Below, piece after piece: positions 45,604 to 55,494 of a stretch of 64,000 nucleotides of DNA (the stretch's first letter is position 1; every line of letters begins with the position of its first letter). This DNA comes from Pseudobutyrivibrio sp. YE44 (lineage in GTDB: Bacteria > Bacillota > Clostridia > Lachnospirales > Lachnospiraceae). The DNA is taken from contig NZ_FMXT01000009.1 in assembly GCF_900104335.1 (NCBI RefSeq), forward strand, positions 27,058 through 91,057, written 5' to 3'. Below the pieces are notes generated by a model. The model saw only the letters and a program-made list of their open reading frames with translations, was not told the DNA's origin and ran no database searches. The translations under genes were made by a program, and so were the position numbers.

Positions 45604-47778
45604 TTAGGTTTCATATACAATTACTTCACCAGATTCTGATATTTCAAAATCCATTCTTCTAACAACAGTGCCTAACATATTTCCATTTTTATCATACATA
45701 TCAATTGTGAAATCACCATATATTGCCCTCATATTATTAAATAGTTCTGGAATACTAAGGCCCATATCTAAGTATTTCTTGTCACCCTTAATATTTCCAA
45801 CGAAAGCAACCCTTAGGGTCATTTCTTCTTCACCTTCGCCTTCTGTATATTCATAGGTGCCTTCATATGGAGTAACATCTGCAAAGTAATCACTTAAAGC
45901 TGCAGCAACATTATTATAAGCATTTGCAACCTTCTGCAAGCCTTCATCTGCTTTATCTAAAACTTCCTTGGCTGCTTCCAAAATACTTTGCTGAGGTTGA
46001 TACTCATAGTCACTTGTTTCTGGTGAAAGATTTTCCAACTCATTGTACTTCTGCACAACCTTTTCAACCTCATCCTTCATCTGAAGATAATTAATGCGAG
46101 CATCTACATTCTTTGATGTTGCTTCTGATAGCTTTGCTTTTGCGCCATCATTAATTGCTACTGCTTCTGAAAGAATTAAAGTTTCGCTTGAAGATGCTTC
46201 TACAGCTTTTGCTACATAAGCTTCTTCAATAGTAACTATTTCATCTATTTCATTTTTAGCAATAGCTATAGCATCATTTTTCTCTCCAAAAGTAGGAATA
46301 TCATTTTCAGCCTTATATCCAGCAACAATACCCTTAAGCTCCTCATAATATCCAGAAGTCTTTGTTAATCCTGCCTCTGCTCTTCCAACTAATACATTAG
46401 CAGCTTCATTACACTTTAATGCGTAAAGATATATGTTTACCGCATCAACAACAGTGCTATACTTGTCTGCCTCAAGTCTTATGTTAGTTTCTAACTCAGT
46501 CTTCTTATTATTAAGATACTCAAGATATCCATTTCTTAGATTGTATTTTCTTTCAGCAGTTTCCTTCTTTGCAATAGTATCTGTTAATTCCTGAGATGTA
46601 TTATTATACTCATCAATTACATCACTAGTGTTTTCAGCCAGCCACTGATCATATTTCGTCTGCAATTCAGTACGCTGCTTTTCTTTTTCACTTACTATAG
46701 TATTCTGGGCAGAATACGCATCGCTAGCTGTTTTATATTCATTCTTTGTTGTCGCTACGGTCTCGCTTCTTGTATTGAGCAACTGGCTAACCTGATTATA
46801 ATTGCTTAATTCAGAATCATAATCGCTAGTATCAGAACTATAATCTTCAATACTCTCAGTTTCGCTCATTTCCTTGAGACCAGAAGCAGCTTCTTCCAAC
46901 TTCTTTTCCGACTGCTTTAAATCCTCAAACACTTCATTTAATGAAGCAATGGCTTCTGCATAGTTTGTACCCTTAGTAACAATATCATCGTGAAGAGTCT
47001 GAAGTTCCTGGTTTGCAGTTTCAATCTCTGCATTCAATTTATCTATTTCAGACTTGTACGCTTCATTTCCTGCCACATAATTGTTGTAACGCTCTGCCAC
47101 ATCTTGATACTTAGCTTCTAGTTCATCGTAATAACCAGATACTTTTTCATACTCTGTTTTTGCCTCAGCAACTACATCCTCCCAATCAGTAATTTCATCA
47201 ACAACATCTTGATGTTCTTTTGAATCCAAACCATGATTGTTAACAAAATCCTCGTGCTTTTGAGCAGCCTCACTAGCTGTTTCGTTCACGATATCAATTT
47301 TCTGCTGATTGGTTTGTGCCTCGTCAACAGTCTTTGCTTTGTCAGCTAAATCATATTCTTCTGCTGCATCAATAAAATTATCCTTTACAGCCTCTGTTTC
47401 GGTATTAACAATTTCATAAATTGCATCTACCGTATCTTTTTTAGACTGCGCCTGCTCCATAACCGCTGCGCCACCAGACTCAACATCTTCAGCGATTTCC
47501 GGAGTCATACTATCATTATCAGTAGCTTCTTGAGCCTGATTCAGATATCCCTGCTCAGCTACTGCATCTCCCTCAATAACCTCTACGGCATCCTCCATAG
47601 ACTGAATTGTTTCTTCAGCCATATTACGCTCTTCAGCATTAACGTCAGCCGCCTGATAATCGTCATTCACAGCATCAGCCTCTGCTGCCATTGAATCTGT
47701 AGAATTCAATGCGAATCCAGTAACAATGGCGCCACCTAACAGTAGCGCTTTTACCGTCTTTCTACCAAAATCATTCAT
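45604..47778 (-). CDS. Large secreted coiled-coil surface protein 1
   Basis: A 724-residue protein: signal peptide (VKALLLGGAIVTGFALNSTDSMA), an acidic N-terminal part, then long heptad-like, Glu/Ala/Lys/Asn-rich helical sequence to about 620. A small globular C-terminal domain (EMTLRVAFVGNIKGDKKYLDMGL...) follows. No LPXTG or membrane anchor. Role unknown; the shape suggests an extended fibre or matrix protein on the surface. AGGAGG precedes the ATG. It is a monocistronic unit with its own terminator. Confidence 0.75.
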   Translation of the reverse strand: MNDFGRKTVKALLLGGAIVTGFALNSTDSMAAEADAVNDDYQAADVNAEERNMAEETIQSMEDAVEVIEGDAVAEQGYLNQAQEATDNDSMTPEIAEDVESGGAAVMEQAQSKKDTVDAIYEIVNTETEAVKDNFIDAAEEYDLADKAKTVDEAQTNQQKIDIVNETASEAAQKHEDFVNNHGLDSKEHQDVVDEITDWEDVVAEAKTEYEKVSGYYDELEAKYQDVAERYNNYVAGNEAYKSEIDKLNAEIETANQELQTLHDDIVTKGTNYAEAIASLNEVFEDLKQSEKKLEEAASGLKEMSETESIEDYSSDTSDYDSELSNYNQVSQLLNTRSETVATTKNEYKTASDAYSAQNTIVSEKEKQRTELQTKYDQWLAENTSDVIDEYNNTSQELTDTIAKKETAERKYNLRNGYLEYLNNKKTELETNIRLEADKYSTVVDAVNIYLYALKCNEAANVLVGRAEAGLTKTSGYYEELKGIVAGYKAENDIPTFGEKNDAIAIAKNEIDEIVTIEEAYVAKAVEASSSETLILSEAVAINDGAKAKLSEATSKNVDARINYLQMKDEVEKVVQKYNELENLSPETSDYEYQPQQSILEAAKEVLDKADEGLQKVANAYNNVAAALSDYFADVTPYEGTYEYTEGEGEEEMTLRVAFVGNIKGDKKYLDMGLSIPELFNNMRAIYGDFTIDMYDKNGNMLGTVVRRMDFEISESGEVIVYET

Positions 47779-47876
47779 AACCCCCGACCTCCTATTAAAT
47801 TTTTATGTGGCAATCTCATAATAATATAAAATAAACCACTTATTCAATAGAGTGTTATATATTCATCGGTACACAA

Positions 47877-47916
47877 AAATAAGATTCCTATACCATAACA
47901 GTATAGAAATCTTATT
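47877..47916 (-). terminator. Intrinsic terminator after the second coiled-coil gene
   Basis: An imperfect 16-bp stem, arms about 47877-47892 and 47901-47916 (AAGATTcCTATAC / GTATAGaAATCTT), with T-rich exit on the minus strand. Confidence 0.75.
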
Positions 47917-47957
47917 TTGATTAATCTAATATTCGTGCATAACTAAAAGTTCGCTAT

Positions 47958-50648
47958 TTATTCACCAATTGCAATCTGTGCAACAGTAGTGAGCTTGTCC
48001 CATGGAATGTTCCATACTTCCATCAAAGGTGCAAACTGAGACTTAATCTCGTTTTTATATGCCTTGAATAAAACAGTAGTAAGCTTTGCTTCATCCTCAC
48101 TTAATCCTGCCTTCCAAGAACGAACCTTTTCTTCCATAGCTGCAACCTTTTCATCTGCTGAATAATCCCATATAGATACTATAAAGCTATCTAAGCTTCC
48201 ACCCTGTAATAGGTTTGTGCTTTCCTGTGCAGTCATAAGATCATTTGCAAAAGTATCTTTTGATGATGACATAGAATTATTAACTTTATTGTATGCGCAA
48301 GTAACTTTAGCTGCCTCTTCCCTTACGCCATTTATAGCAATATCGTTAACACCCTCATATACAGTAAAGTGCTTAATTTCATCAATAAGTTCTTCCACTT
48401 CAGTTTTGTTAGCTCTTGCAGCTTCAAGCTTTGTAAGTGCTAGATTATGAAGGTTAAGATTCTTATCGTTCCAATCAATTTTAAGATCCGAATTATCTAA
48501 TAATTCTTTAGCCTCTTTATAAGCTTTATCATCTAAATTTGCTTTATTCTTGCAATTGTCTCTATATAATTTTGCATCTGCAAGAGCATCAGCTGTGGTT
48601 TCAGCAGTTTTCTTAGCTGAATCATAAGACCATGATAGATTAGCTATTCTTCTATAGTTCTCTTCTGTCTCAGTTAACTTGTTTTCACAATCTGTTTTCT
48701 TCACCTTAAGATCTTCAATTATTGTTTCGCCTGATTCCTTAAGATTCTTGAAGCGGATTGCGTGATTATAATTATCTTCGTAGTAACATAATTCTCTTTC
48801 TCTAAGGATTATGTCATACTCACAAATATTATAGTCATTTAAGTAGCAGCAATAGTCATCTTCAGCTGTCTGATACTTTTCTGACGCTGCCTTTGCCTGC
48901 TCTGATTCCTCGCCATGTGCAGTAACTGCATCATCATAAGCAGTCTTAGCATCATTCATTGCAGTCTCGTAAGCCTTCAACTGAACTTCCATCTCACTCA
49001 ACTCTGCTCTACCCTGACTAATAGCCTTTAATTCATTATTATATTCTTCAATATCTTTATCTAATGAAGCTGTATCTGTAGTTTTTGCTGTTTCATAATC
49101 ATCAATAGTAGTATTAAGCTCATCCTCTGCTTCATTAACAGCAGATCTAGCTTGAACGTACTCATTTGAGATATAGTCTAAGCAATCTCCCTCTGGTGAA
49201 GAAATCTTATCATACTTTTCTTGTGCAGTTGAAACATTATGATCACAAATAGCTTGCTTATTTTTAAGGTCAGCAAGCTTTGTTTCACCATTTTCCTGCA
49301 AATCCTTGTATTTTACAGCTTCGAAATATTCATCATATTGTGGCTGATGATCACGTATTTTGCAGCGAATCTCGTATTCATACTCGTTAATTGAATCTGA
49401 GTACTGTTCATACTCCATATATGCGTCAACGTAAGCTGAATTTGCCATATGAGCTTCTTCAGAATCTTCGCCGTACTTTTCAACTGCCTCATCATATTTC
49501 TTTTTAGCATCATCTGCAGCAGTCTCATACATAGGAAGATCACGCTTCATTTTTTCAACATTATCGTTATCAAGATTAACTTCATCTACTATGTCCTGAG
49601 CTGCATTGATTGCATTATCTAAATCAACAGCGCTATAAGTCTTTGCTACTTCATAGTCATAGGATGTTCTCTTGTACTCGGCATCTGCATCTGTCTTTTC
49701 AGCCTTAGCCTTATCTAATTCATTTTTAGACTGCTCGATTTGTGCTGTCTTTTCAGCGTCTAACTCTCCAGCAAGTCTATTAACCTCAGCCTTAGCTTGG
49801 TCATCTTTTGTCTGAGCATCTTCTAAATTCTTTTCAGCCTGTTCTAATGCATTTGTTCCGTCCTTGTACATATCAACGGTATCAGCTGCATTTAAAAGCT
49901 TCTCAGCATCAGCAATTTTTTCATCAGCTTCATCTAAAGCTTTTTTTGCGTTACCACTAAGTTCCTGTCCTTCATTAAGACCATTTGATTCCTTAATGTT
50001 ATTGAGAGTATCCTCAGCTGCCTCAACCTTTGCTTTTGCATTGTTGTAAGCATTCTCTACTACTTCTACTTTTCCATCAACTTCAGTAGACTTTTCATCA
50101 GCCTGTGTTGCAGTATTGTTGAGAGAGTCGATTGCATCAGCCTCATCTAAAATCTTATTACCACCCTCATTCTCCGATGACAATGAGTCTAAATCTTTCT
50201 TTTTCTCTTCAGCTTCTTTTGCATAGGTCCCCATATCCTTTGCATCTTCAGCCACTAATCCCTTAACTGTTCCAGCAGTCTCAATGTAATCAGCATTAGC
50301 CTGTCTAGCTGCTGCATCTGCCTTTTCATAATCAGCAATATCTTTCTTCAATGCATCAACAGCTGAACCTGACTCTGCTTTTGTGTTTTTAACTTCTGTA
50401 TTGTCAGCAGCCTTGCTCTCTGCTACTGTATTATCTTCTGTTTTGTTTTCAACTACTGTGTTATCATCTGTTCTGTTTTCAGCTACTGTGTCCTCCATCA
50501 CTGTAGCCTGTTTTTTTGAAGCCTCAGGATTTGCCTCTCCGGTTGTCTCTGTTTGTAATTCATTTGCGCTAACAACCATTGGTGAAGTTGCAATTCCTAA
50601 ACCAATTCCGAGCCCCAATACTAATTTGTTAACATCTTGCTTTTTCAT
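47958..50648 (-). CDS. Large secreted coiled-coil surface protein 2
   Basis: An 896-residue protein with signal peptide (LVLGLGIGLGIATSPMVVSANE), a short tandem of TVAENRTDDN/TVVENKTEDN/TVAESKAADN-type repeats (residues ~52-80), and long Asp/Glu/Ala/Lys-rich coiled coil. Two internal copies of a ~190-residue unit are visible, one with YETAADDAKKKYDEAVEKYGEDSEEA, the other with YETAMNDAKTAYDDAVTAHGEESEQA. The C-terminal ~70 residues look globular, ending WNIPWDKLTTVAQIAIGE. No cell-wall anchor was found. Its architecture parallels the neighbouring 724-residue protein. Confidence 0.75.
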   Translation of the reverse strand: MKKQDVNKLVLGLGIGLGIATSPMVVSANELQTETTGEANPEASKKQATVMEDTVAENRTDDNTVVENKTEDNTVAESKAADNTEVKNTKAESGSAVDALKKDIADYEKADAAARQANADYIETAGTVKGLVAEDAKDMGTYAKEAEEKKKDLDSLSSENEGGNKILDEADAIDSLNNTATQADEKSTEVDGKVEVVENAYNNAKAKVEAAEDTLNNIKESNGLNEGQELSGNAKKALDEADEKIADAEKLLNAADTVDMYKDGTNALEQAEKNLEDAQTKDDQAKAEVNRLAGELDAEKTAQIEQSKNELDKAKAEKTDADAEYKRTSYDYEVAKTYSAVDLDNAINAAQDIVDEVNLDNDNVEKMKRDLPMYETAADDAKKKYDEAVEKYGEDSEEAHMANSAYVDAYMEYEQYSDSINEYEYEIRCKIRDHQPQYDEYFEAVKYKDLQENGETKLADLKNKQAICDHNVSTAQEKYDKISSPEGDCLDYISNEYVQARSAVNEAEDELNTTIDDYETAKTTDTASLDKDIEEYNNELKAISQGRAELSEMEVQLKAYETAMNDAKTAYDDAVTAHGEESEQAKAASEKYQTAEDDYCCYLNDYNICEYDIILRERELCYYEDNYNHAIRFKNLKESGETIIEDLKVKKTDCENKLTETEENYRRIANLSWSYDSAKKTAETTADALADAKLYRDNCKNKANLDDKAYKEAKELLDNSDLKIDWNDKNLNLHNLALTKLEAARANKTEVEELIDEIKHFTVYEGVNDIAINGVREEAAKVTCAYNKVNNSMSSSKDTFANDLMTAQESTNLLQGGSLDSFIVSIWDYSADEKVAAMEEKVRSWKAGLSEDEAKLTTVLFKAYKNEIKSQFAPLMEVWNIPWDKLTTVAQIAIGE

Positions 50649-50687
50649 AACATATTCCTTTCTCTTAATATAAATTGTATTGATTTA

Positions 50688-50716
50688 ATAGAACAATCTC
50701 CCCTTTGTTGTTCTAT
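50688..50716 (-). repeat. 9-bp hairpin in the leader of the 896-residue protein gene
   Basis: ATAGAACAA and TTGTTCTAT flank an 11-nt loop, 40-68 nt upstream of ATG 50648. Could be a leader hairpin or an operator. No U-tract follows. Confidence 0.5.
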
Positions 50717-50851
50717 CTACCAACAACTAACCTCTTCCCATTAATGAATAAATACGATTCTCTTCCGAAATCATTAACAAAAATACTATCCGGATACGTT
50801 TCCTCCAATCTGTCTTATTTGCCACAATGCCTAAATTAACCGGATATAGAG

Positions 50852-50880
50852 ATTATATTCTAATCCATATTTAATTACAA
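50852..50880 (-). promoter_or_regulatory. Probable promoter of the 896-residue protein gene
   Basis: Minus-strand TTGTAA, 17 nt, TATAAT, giving a leader of about 200 nt that contains the hairpin at 50688-50716. The remaining gap up to 51069 (421 nt in all) is AT-rich, with no gene seen. Confidence 0.6.
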
Positions 50881-51069
50881 TAAATCCTTCATTATTAGTA
50901 TAAAAATAATATTTAACATTGACTAAAAATATAAAAAAAGCGGGTTCACAATGAGATATGCCTCACCTGTGTAACAAAAATAAATTTTCAGACAACACAT
51001 ATAGACATATGCTTTAAAAAGAGTAATACTGGAATTGTTGCGAATAATAATAGGTGGAGGTAATTAATT

Positions 51070-51632
51070 ATGAAAAAATCAAACAATTTATGCTTGTTAG
51101 CGCAACTATAACAAGCGCTTTCATTGTCAGTTCCACATCGGTATGTGCGGCCCCTGTGACAACTGACAACGAAGCATGAGAGGATGTTCTACATTCTCTC
51201 TTTGATGCAGACTGATATGCTACATCCTATCCAGATGTTGCGAAGGTTTACGGAAATGATGAAGACAAATTATTCGAGCATTTCATGACATTCGGAATTA
51301 ATGAAGGTCGAAACATTAATGGAGAATTCGATGTTAATCGCTACAAGGATTCCTATCCTGATCTAAATGAAGCTTTTGGTGCAGATTATGCTTCATATTA
51401 CAAACACTATGCTACCTACGGTTTGGCAGAACATAGAACGCTGGGTGACGTTTCTGTTCAAACAGTTGACACGGCTAGTGATTCTACAATCACTACTAAC
51501 AGTTTATCTAGTGACATGATTAGCACCTCAAATGTTGTTTCAAATCCAGTTGCTACAAGTTCACTTGCCACAAGTCAGATTGTTGATGACGACGAGGATA
51601 ATGATTTTGAAACTGAGTTGGAACATATATGA
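51070..51632 (+). pseudogene. Decayed secreted YPDV-repeat protein gene
   Basis: GGAGG 9 nt before ATG 51070 marks the original start, but the frame closes after 13 codons (TAA 51109). In another frame a signal peptide (MLVSATITSAFIVSSTSVCA, from 51090) continues, interrupted by TGA at 51177 and 51213. It runs into two tandem repeats, YATSYPDVAKVYG...FGINEGR and YKDSYPDLNEAFG...YGLAEHR, of the type found in clostridial surface proteins. The open stretch at 51285-51632 is only the 3' part. One frameshift plus two stops argue for a pseudogene. Confidence 0.75.
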
Positions 51633-52240
51633 ATGAATATGTTCCAAGCAATAAACGAATCGATTATGGTGAGTATATTGAAAAATACTCCGAAAAAGTC
51701 CGTGAAGAAAGAATTGCATATGAATCTTCCCCAACTTCCAGAGCATATCGCAAAATACAAGATTATTATGATTCTGAAATAAGAGAATATATATCGTTAT
51801 ATTATTTGTGTGAAGACCAATACAAAAACTATAATAATATTTATGACACAAAAGAAAATGACTTTGTAGAATATGCATTTCGTCAATACATTTCTGCTGA
51901 GGACGAAGCTTATATAAATAGTGAATACGAGCAAGCAAAAAGTGATTTAACAACATCACAGAAAATCCTTAAGAACCTTGATAACGATTTATTAAAAATC
52001 CAGGTAGCCAAGGACATGGTTGAGCAAATTCAAATCCCAGAAGATGATCCAAGCGAGCCTGACAATCCTGGTACTGAAGTTGACCCTGGCCAGTCTGAGG
52101 AACCAGACAAACCAGATACACCAGCGTCTCAACCATCAGTAAACATCGATATGAATGTAAATGTAACAATTAATATTGTTGATGAGCACACGGTCAACAT
52201 TGATTTTAGTGGTCATGTAGAAATTAGATGTGTGGCATAA
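51629..52240 (+). CDS. Hypothetical protein, possibly the out-of-frame 3' end of the decayed gene
   Basis: A 203-residue reading frame whose ATG overlaps the preceding TGA (ATGA). It has no signal peptide and no good ribosome site. The N-terminal half is charged and helical (YGEYIEKYSEKVREERIAYE), then a Pro/Asp/Glu-rich linker (about 142-170) and a short beta-rich tail (NIDMNVNVTINIVDEHTVNIDF). It may be a coupled cytoplasmic protein, but it more likely was the C-terminal part of the upstream exported protein before a second frameshift. Confidence 0.45.
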   Translation: MNEYVPSNKRIDYGEYIEKYSEKVREERIAYESSPTSRAYRKIQDYYDSEIREYISLYYLCEDQYKNYNNIYDTKENDFVEYAFRQYISAEDEAYINSEYEQAKSDLTTSQKILKNLDNDLLKIQVAKDMVEQIQIPEDDPSEPDNPGTEVDPGQSEEPDKPDTPASQPSVNIDMNVNVTINIVDEHTVNIDFSGHVEIRCVA

Positions 52241-52243
52241 TCA

Positions 52244-52273
52244 AAAAACAGTGTGGGACTCCACACTGTTTTT
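52244..52273. terminator. Bidirectional terminator
   Basis: Perfect 13-bp stem AAAAACAGTGTGG and complement, loop GACT, T-tracts both ways; serves the plus-strand decayed gene and the minus-strand dehydrogenase gene. Confidence 0.9.
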
Positions 52274-52290
52274 GCATTCTTATATATTTT

Positions 52291-53529
52291 TTAATCTCTC
52301 TTAAAAATATCTCTTGTATAAACCTTATCAGCTACATCATCAAGGCATGCATCATATCGGTTTGCAATGATGCTGTCGCTCATAGATTTAAACTTTTCCA
52401 AGTCATTTACGATTAAGCTACCGAAGAAAGTATCTCCATCATTAAGGGTTGGCTCGTAAATAACCACGGTTGCACCCTTAGCTTTAATTCTCTTCATGAT
52501 ACCCTGAATAGAGCTTTGACGGAAATTATCAGAGTTCGACTTCATAGTAAGACGATAAACACCTACAGTAACTTGCTTTTCGTTTTCAGCGCTCCATGTG
52601 TTACCCTCTGAATATCCGTAGTAACCAGCCTTCTTAAGAACTCTATCGGCAATGAAATCCTTACGAGTACGGTTACTCTCAACAATTGCAGACATCATAT
52701 CCTGTGGAACATCTTTGTAGTTTGCTAGAAGCTGCTTTGTATCCTTTGGCAAGCAGTATCCACCATAACCAAAAGAAGGATTGTTGTAGTGATTTCCAAT
52801 TCTAGGATCCAAACAAACACCATTGATAATCTGCTGTGTATCAAGCCCCTTAAGCTCTGCATATGTGTCAAGCTCATTAAAATAAGAAACTCTAAGAGCA
52901 AGATATGTATTGGCAAAAAGCTTAACAGCTTCAGCCTCTGTAAATCCCATGTAAAGGGTATCAATATCCTCTTTGATAGCACCTTCTTGAAGAAGACCTG
53001 CAAAGGTATGTGCAGCCTTTACCAATCTCTCATCCTCAAGATCCGTTCCCACAATGATTCTAGAAGGATATAAGTTATCATATAAAGCCTTGCTCTCGCG
53101 AAGGAACTCTGGGCTGAAAAGAATGTTATCTGTTCCAAACTTTTCTCTAACTGACTTTGTATATCCAACAGGAATGGTAGACTTAATAACCATAATCGCA
53201 TTAGGATTAGTCTTCATTACCAATTCAATTACAGCCTCGACAGCTGATGTGTCAAAGTACTGTGTCTGAGAATCGTAGTTTGTTGGAGCTGCAATAACTA
53301 CAAACTCCGCATCCTTATATGCCTCTTCTCCATCAAGAGTAGCAACTAAATTAAGCTCCTTCTCTGCAAGATATTTCTCAATATATTCATCCTGAATTGG
53401 AGATATTTTTTTATTAATCTTTTCCACCTTTTCAGGAATTACATCAACAGCATGAACCTCATTATGCTGAGCTAACAATGTAGCAATTGAAAGTCCCACA
53501 TATCCTGTACCTGCTACTGCAATTTTCAT
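52291..53529 (-). CDS. ugd: UDP-glucose 6-dehydrogenase-type nucleotide-sugar dehydrogenase
   Basis: A 412-residue enzyme beginning [21 protein letters not shown] (NAD-binding G-x-G-x-x-G). It carries [33 protein letters not shown] and the catalytic Cys in [20 protein letters not shown]. All are conserved in UDP-glucose dehydrogenases, which make UDP-glucuronate. ATG 53529 has AGAGGTG 7 nt upstream; longer readings enter the next gene. The gene begins 24 nt after the phosphoesterase gene. UDP-glucuronate would feed surface polymer synthesis. Confidence 0.88.
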   Translation of the reverse strand: MKIAVAGTGYVGLSIATLLAQHNEVHAVDVIPEKVEKINKKISPIQDEYIEKYLAEKELNLVATLDGEEAYKDAEFVVIAAPTNYDSQTQYFDTSAVEAVIELVMKTNPNAIMVIKSTIPVGYTKSVREKFGTDNILFSPEFLRESKALYDNLYPSRIIVGTDLEDERLVKAAHTFAGLLQEGAIKEDIDTLYMGFTEAEAVKLFANTYLALRVSYFNELDTYAELKGLDTQQIINGVCLDPRIGNHYNNPSFGYGGYCLPKDTKQLLANYKDVPQDMMSAIVESNRTRKDFIADRVLKKAGYYGYSEGNTWSAENEKQVTVGVYRLTMKSNSDNFRQSSIQGIMKRIKAKGATVVIYEPTLNDGDTFFGSLIVNDLEKFKSMSDSIIANRYDACLDDVADKVYTRDIFKRD

Positions 53530-53552
53530 TATTCTACACCTCTTTGAATTAT

Positions 53553-54368
53553 TTATCTCTCTACATGGAGCTTCACCACCACAATTTCTCTTGGATTGTT
53601 CCAACGAGGAACTCTGGCGTCGCCTAAACCAGCGCTTTCAACCATGACAGATCTTTTATCCTTAAAGATTCCTTTATCAAAATTAGGGAAGAAGGTATAA
53701 TCCGAAGCAAACAGACCTCCCACAAATGGGATTCTAACCAAGCCTCCGTGGATGTGTCCTGTGAACACCAGGTCATATCCAAACTCTGATAAATATACAA
53801 ACTTGGCTGCATCGTGATACATCAGGATATTGAAATACTTGCTGTCTGCATATCCCAAATCCTCTTTAATTCCTCTGGTGGAATCCATGTAATCCAATCC
53901 AGAAAGCTTTATTACTGCTCCATTTTTTTCGATATCTACTGTCTCATTATCAAGAATCTTTACATCATTATCCACGCACAAATCCTTGAAAGCATCATAT
54001 GGTGCTCCGTCGTAATACTCGTGATTACCAGTCACATAGTACATTGGAGCCACATCTCTAAGGCCTTCAATAATTAACCTTGCGTTATCAATTGGGTGCT
54101 CCTCATCCACAATATCGCCAGTAAAAAGTATCAAGTCAGGATTTGCCTGCTTAACCTCTTTAATAAAAGCGTCCTCATTGTAACCAAATTCCTTACAATG
54201 AAAATCAGATATCTGAACAATCTTATAACCATCAAATTGCTCTGGCAATGTGCTGAAACTCAAATCGTAATTGGTGGTAACCAATGGACTGAAGAACTCA
54301 AATGCTACATATAGAGCCAGCAACAAAAATGCATATAAAATTACCCTTAAAACTATTTTCCGTCTCAT
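53553..54368 (-). CDS. Membrane-anchored metallophosphoesterase
   Basis: A 271-residue protein: N-terminal helix ([20 protein letters not shown]) then a calcineurin-like fold with all metal sites: D-x-H (QISDFHCKE), GD (FTGDIVD), GNHE (VTGNHEYY), H (LMYHDAAKF) and G-H-x-H (FTGHIHGG). Similar to YkuE/YaeI-type phosphoesterases acting outside the membrane, for example on lipid pyrophosphates. ATG 54368 lacks a clear ribosome site. Substrate unknown. Confidence 0.85.
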   Translation of the reverse strand: MRRKIVLRVILYAFLLLALYVAFEFFSPLVTTNYDLSFSTLPEQFDGYKIVQISDFHCKEFGYNEDAFIKEVKQANPDLILFTGDIVDEEHPIDNARLIIEGLRDVAPMYYVTGNHEYYDGAPYDAFKDLCVDNDVKILDNETVDIEKNGAVIKLSGLDYMDSTRGIKEDLGYADSKYFNILMYHDAAKFVYLSEFGYDLVFTGHIHGGLVRIPFVGGLFASDYTFFPNFDKGIFKDKRSVMVESAGLGDARVPRWNNPREIVVVKLHVER

Positions 54369-54425
54369 CAATGGTATAACCTTTACTATTACTTTTAATG
54401 GCTACACACGTAGTATAACATCAAA

Positions 54426-55253
54426 TTATGCACTCTTTGTGTATTTCTTGCCAAAGAATTTGGCCTCAAGGAACCACCAGCCCTTTTTGAACCAATTAAT
54501 CTTTTCTGAATAAGCCGCATTGGCCTCAGCAACAACCTTGCCCTCTGATTGAATCTTAAGGATCCACACATTCATAAGGATTTCGCTAACACGGCCAAAC
54601 AGTCTTGCCTGGAAAGCAGTGAGCCCTGTAACATCCACTCTTTCCTCTACACCAGCCAGCAAATCAAAAAGCCACTGGCTGTAGGCATCAAATATATCTT
54701 TTTTCATAATGCACATATTGTACATACTACCATTTGTGCGAGAGAGAATGGCATCCATATATTTAAGATCCTCAGGATACACCTGAGCCATAACCTCTCT
54801 TGCCACGTCCAAATGCATACCATCCAAGGTGTGCGCATAATGACTGTACAATGTCTCAATAAAATATTTATTGCGCTTTGGCACCACCACATCGGCATCA
54901 GTCATCAGTTTAGTGATTTCTTCTTCCGAAAGAACATTCTTGAAAGGTTCTTCTTCAGTACCAAGGCTTTTTTTATTAGCGAAAAAGCGTCTGTAGTGGC
55001 ACAAACCAACCACATCTGCACTAACATTTTTCCAAATATAATATGTTGCTGTAAGCTCGCAATAAAATGGATTTTTCTCAGAGATGTTCTCTCCGGCATC
55101 ATCACGAATTATTGCACCCTCACGCCCCTTGATTCCAAGCTGCTCATATGTAATTGAATCTTTGCCCTTTGCGCCAACCTGAATTGGCTCGTAGCAAGAC
55201 ACATCTGGCAGCTGGCAAGGCTTATGCGCAGCTACAAAAATTTTTATATTCAA
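54426..55253 (-). CDS. DUF4422 family glycosyltransferase-like protein
   Basis: A 275-residue protein with IKIFVAAHKPCQLPD, ENISEKNPFYCELTATYYIWKN and VVGLCHYRRFF, the defining blocks of DUF4422. This family occurs in capsule and EPS loci and is taken to be a glycosyltransferase. I place the start at TTG 55253, with GGGAG 8 nt upstream; the ATG at 55268 is within the ribosome site. A clear terminator for the small gene upstream separates the two. Confidence 0.8.
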   Translation of the reverse strand: MNIKIFVAAHKPCQLPDVSCYEPIQVGAKGKDSITYEQLGIKGREGAIIRDDAGENISEKNPFYCELTATYYIWKNVSADVVGLCHYRRFFANKKSLGTEEEPFKNVLSEEEITKLMTDADVVVPKRNKYFIETLYSHYAHTLDGMHLDVAREVMAQVYPEDLKYMDAILSRTNGSMYNMCIMKKDIFDAYSQWLFDLLAGVEERVDVTGLTAFQARLFGRVSEILMNVWILKIQSEGKVVAEANAAYSEKINWFKKGWWFLEAKFFGKKYTKSA

Positions 55254-55273
55254 GCTCAAGTCTCCCATAAAAA

Positions 55274-55304
55274 GAGACGTCTATATCTGAAATATAGACG
55301 CCTC
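55274..55304 (-). terminator. Intrinsic terminator after the 45-residue membrane protein gene
   Basis: A 13-bp stem with one G-U pair, arms 55274-55286 and 55292-55304, 5-nt loop, followed by TTTTT on the minus-strand exit. Confidence 0.88.
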
Positions 55305-55330
55305 AGGTAATCGTAATAATGAGGATAAAA

Positions 55331-55468
55331 CTATTCCTCTTCGCCGTCTTCTTCGTCTACAATTGCTGCCGCAGCACCTGAAACCGCAGACACCACTGCA
55401 ATAACTGCAACAATGACAACTAACAAAATTAATGCAAAAAAGAAAATTAAAAAACCGCCTTCAGTCAT
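55331..55468 (-). CDS. Small (45-residue) single-helix membrane protein
   Basis: Translated from the minus strand: MTEGGFLIFFFALILLVVIV, then AVIAVVSAVSGAAAA and the acidic tail IVDEEDGEEE. AAGGAGG lies 7 nt before ATG 55468. A TTGCTT-17-TATAAT promoter is 30-55 nt upstream, and a strong terminator follows, so this is a genuine monocistronic small gene. The single long helix suggests a membrane regulator, holdin-like peptide or stress protein; I know no close family. The reading frame is too short for routine gene calls. Confidence 0.78.
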   Translation of the reverse strand: MTEGGFLIFFFALILLVVIVAVIAVVSAVSGAAAAIVDEEDGEEE

Positions 55469-55494
55469 AGTAAACCCTCCTTCTCACGTTATTC

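Noticed and set aside
45604..50648. LPXTG sorting signals on the coiled-coil proteins
   Set aside because: C-termini lack the motif, hydrophobic helix and basic tail.
51177..51215. TGA codons read as tryptophan or selenocysteine
   Set aside because: Other genes in the window use TGG for Trp and TGA as stop, no SECIS-like structure was seen, and a separate frameshift also disrupts the gene.
51561..51959. 132-residue minus-strand open frame
   Set aside because: Opposes the better supported plus-strand frames and lacks start signals.
54549..55157. 202-residue plus-strand open frame opposite the DUF4422 gene
   Set aside because: Shadow frame; composition is unlike neighbours and the minus-strand protein has conserved motifs.
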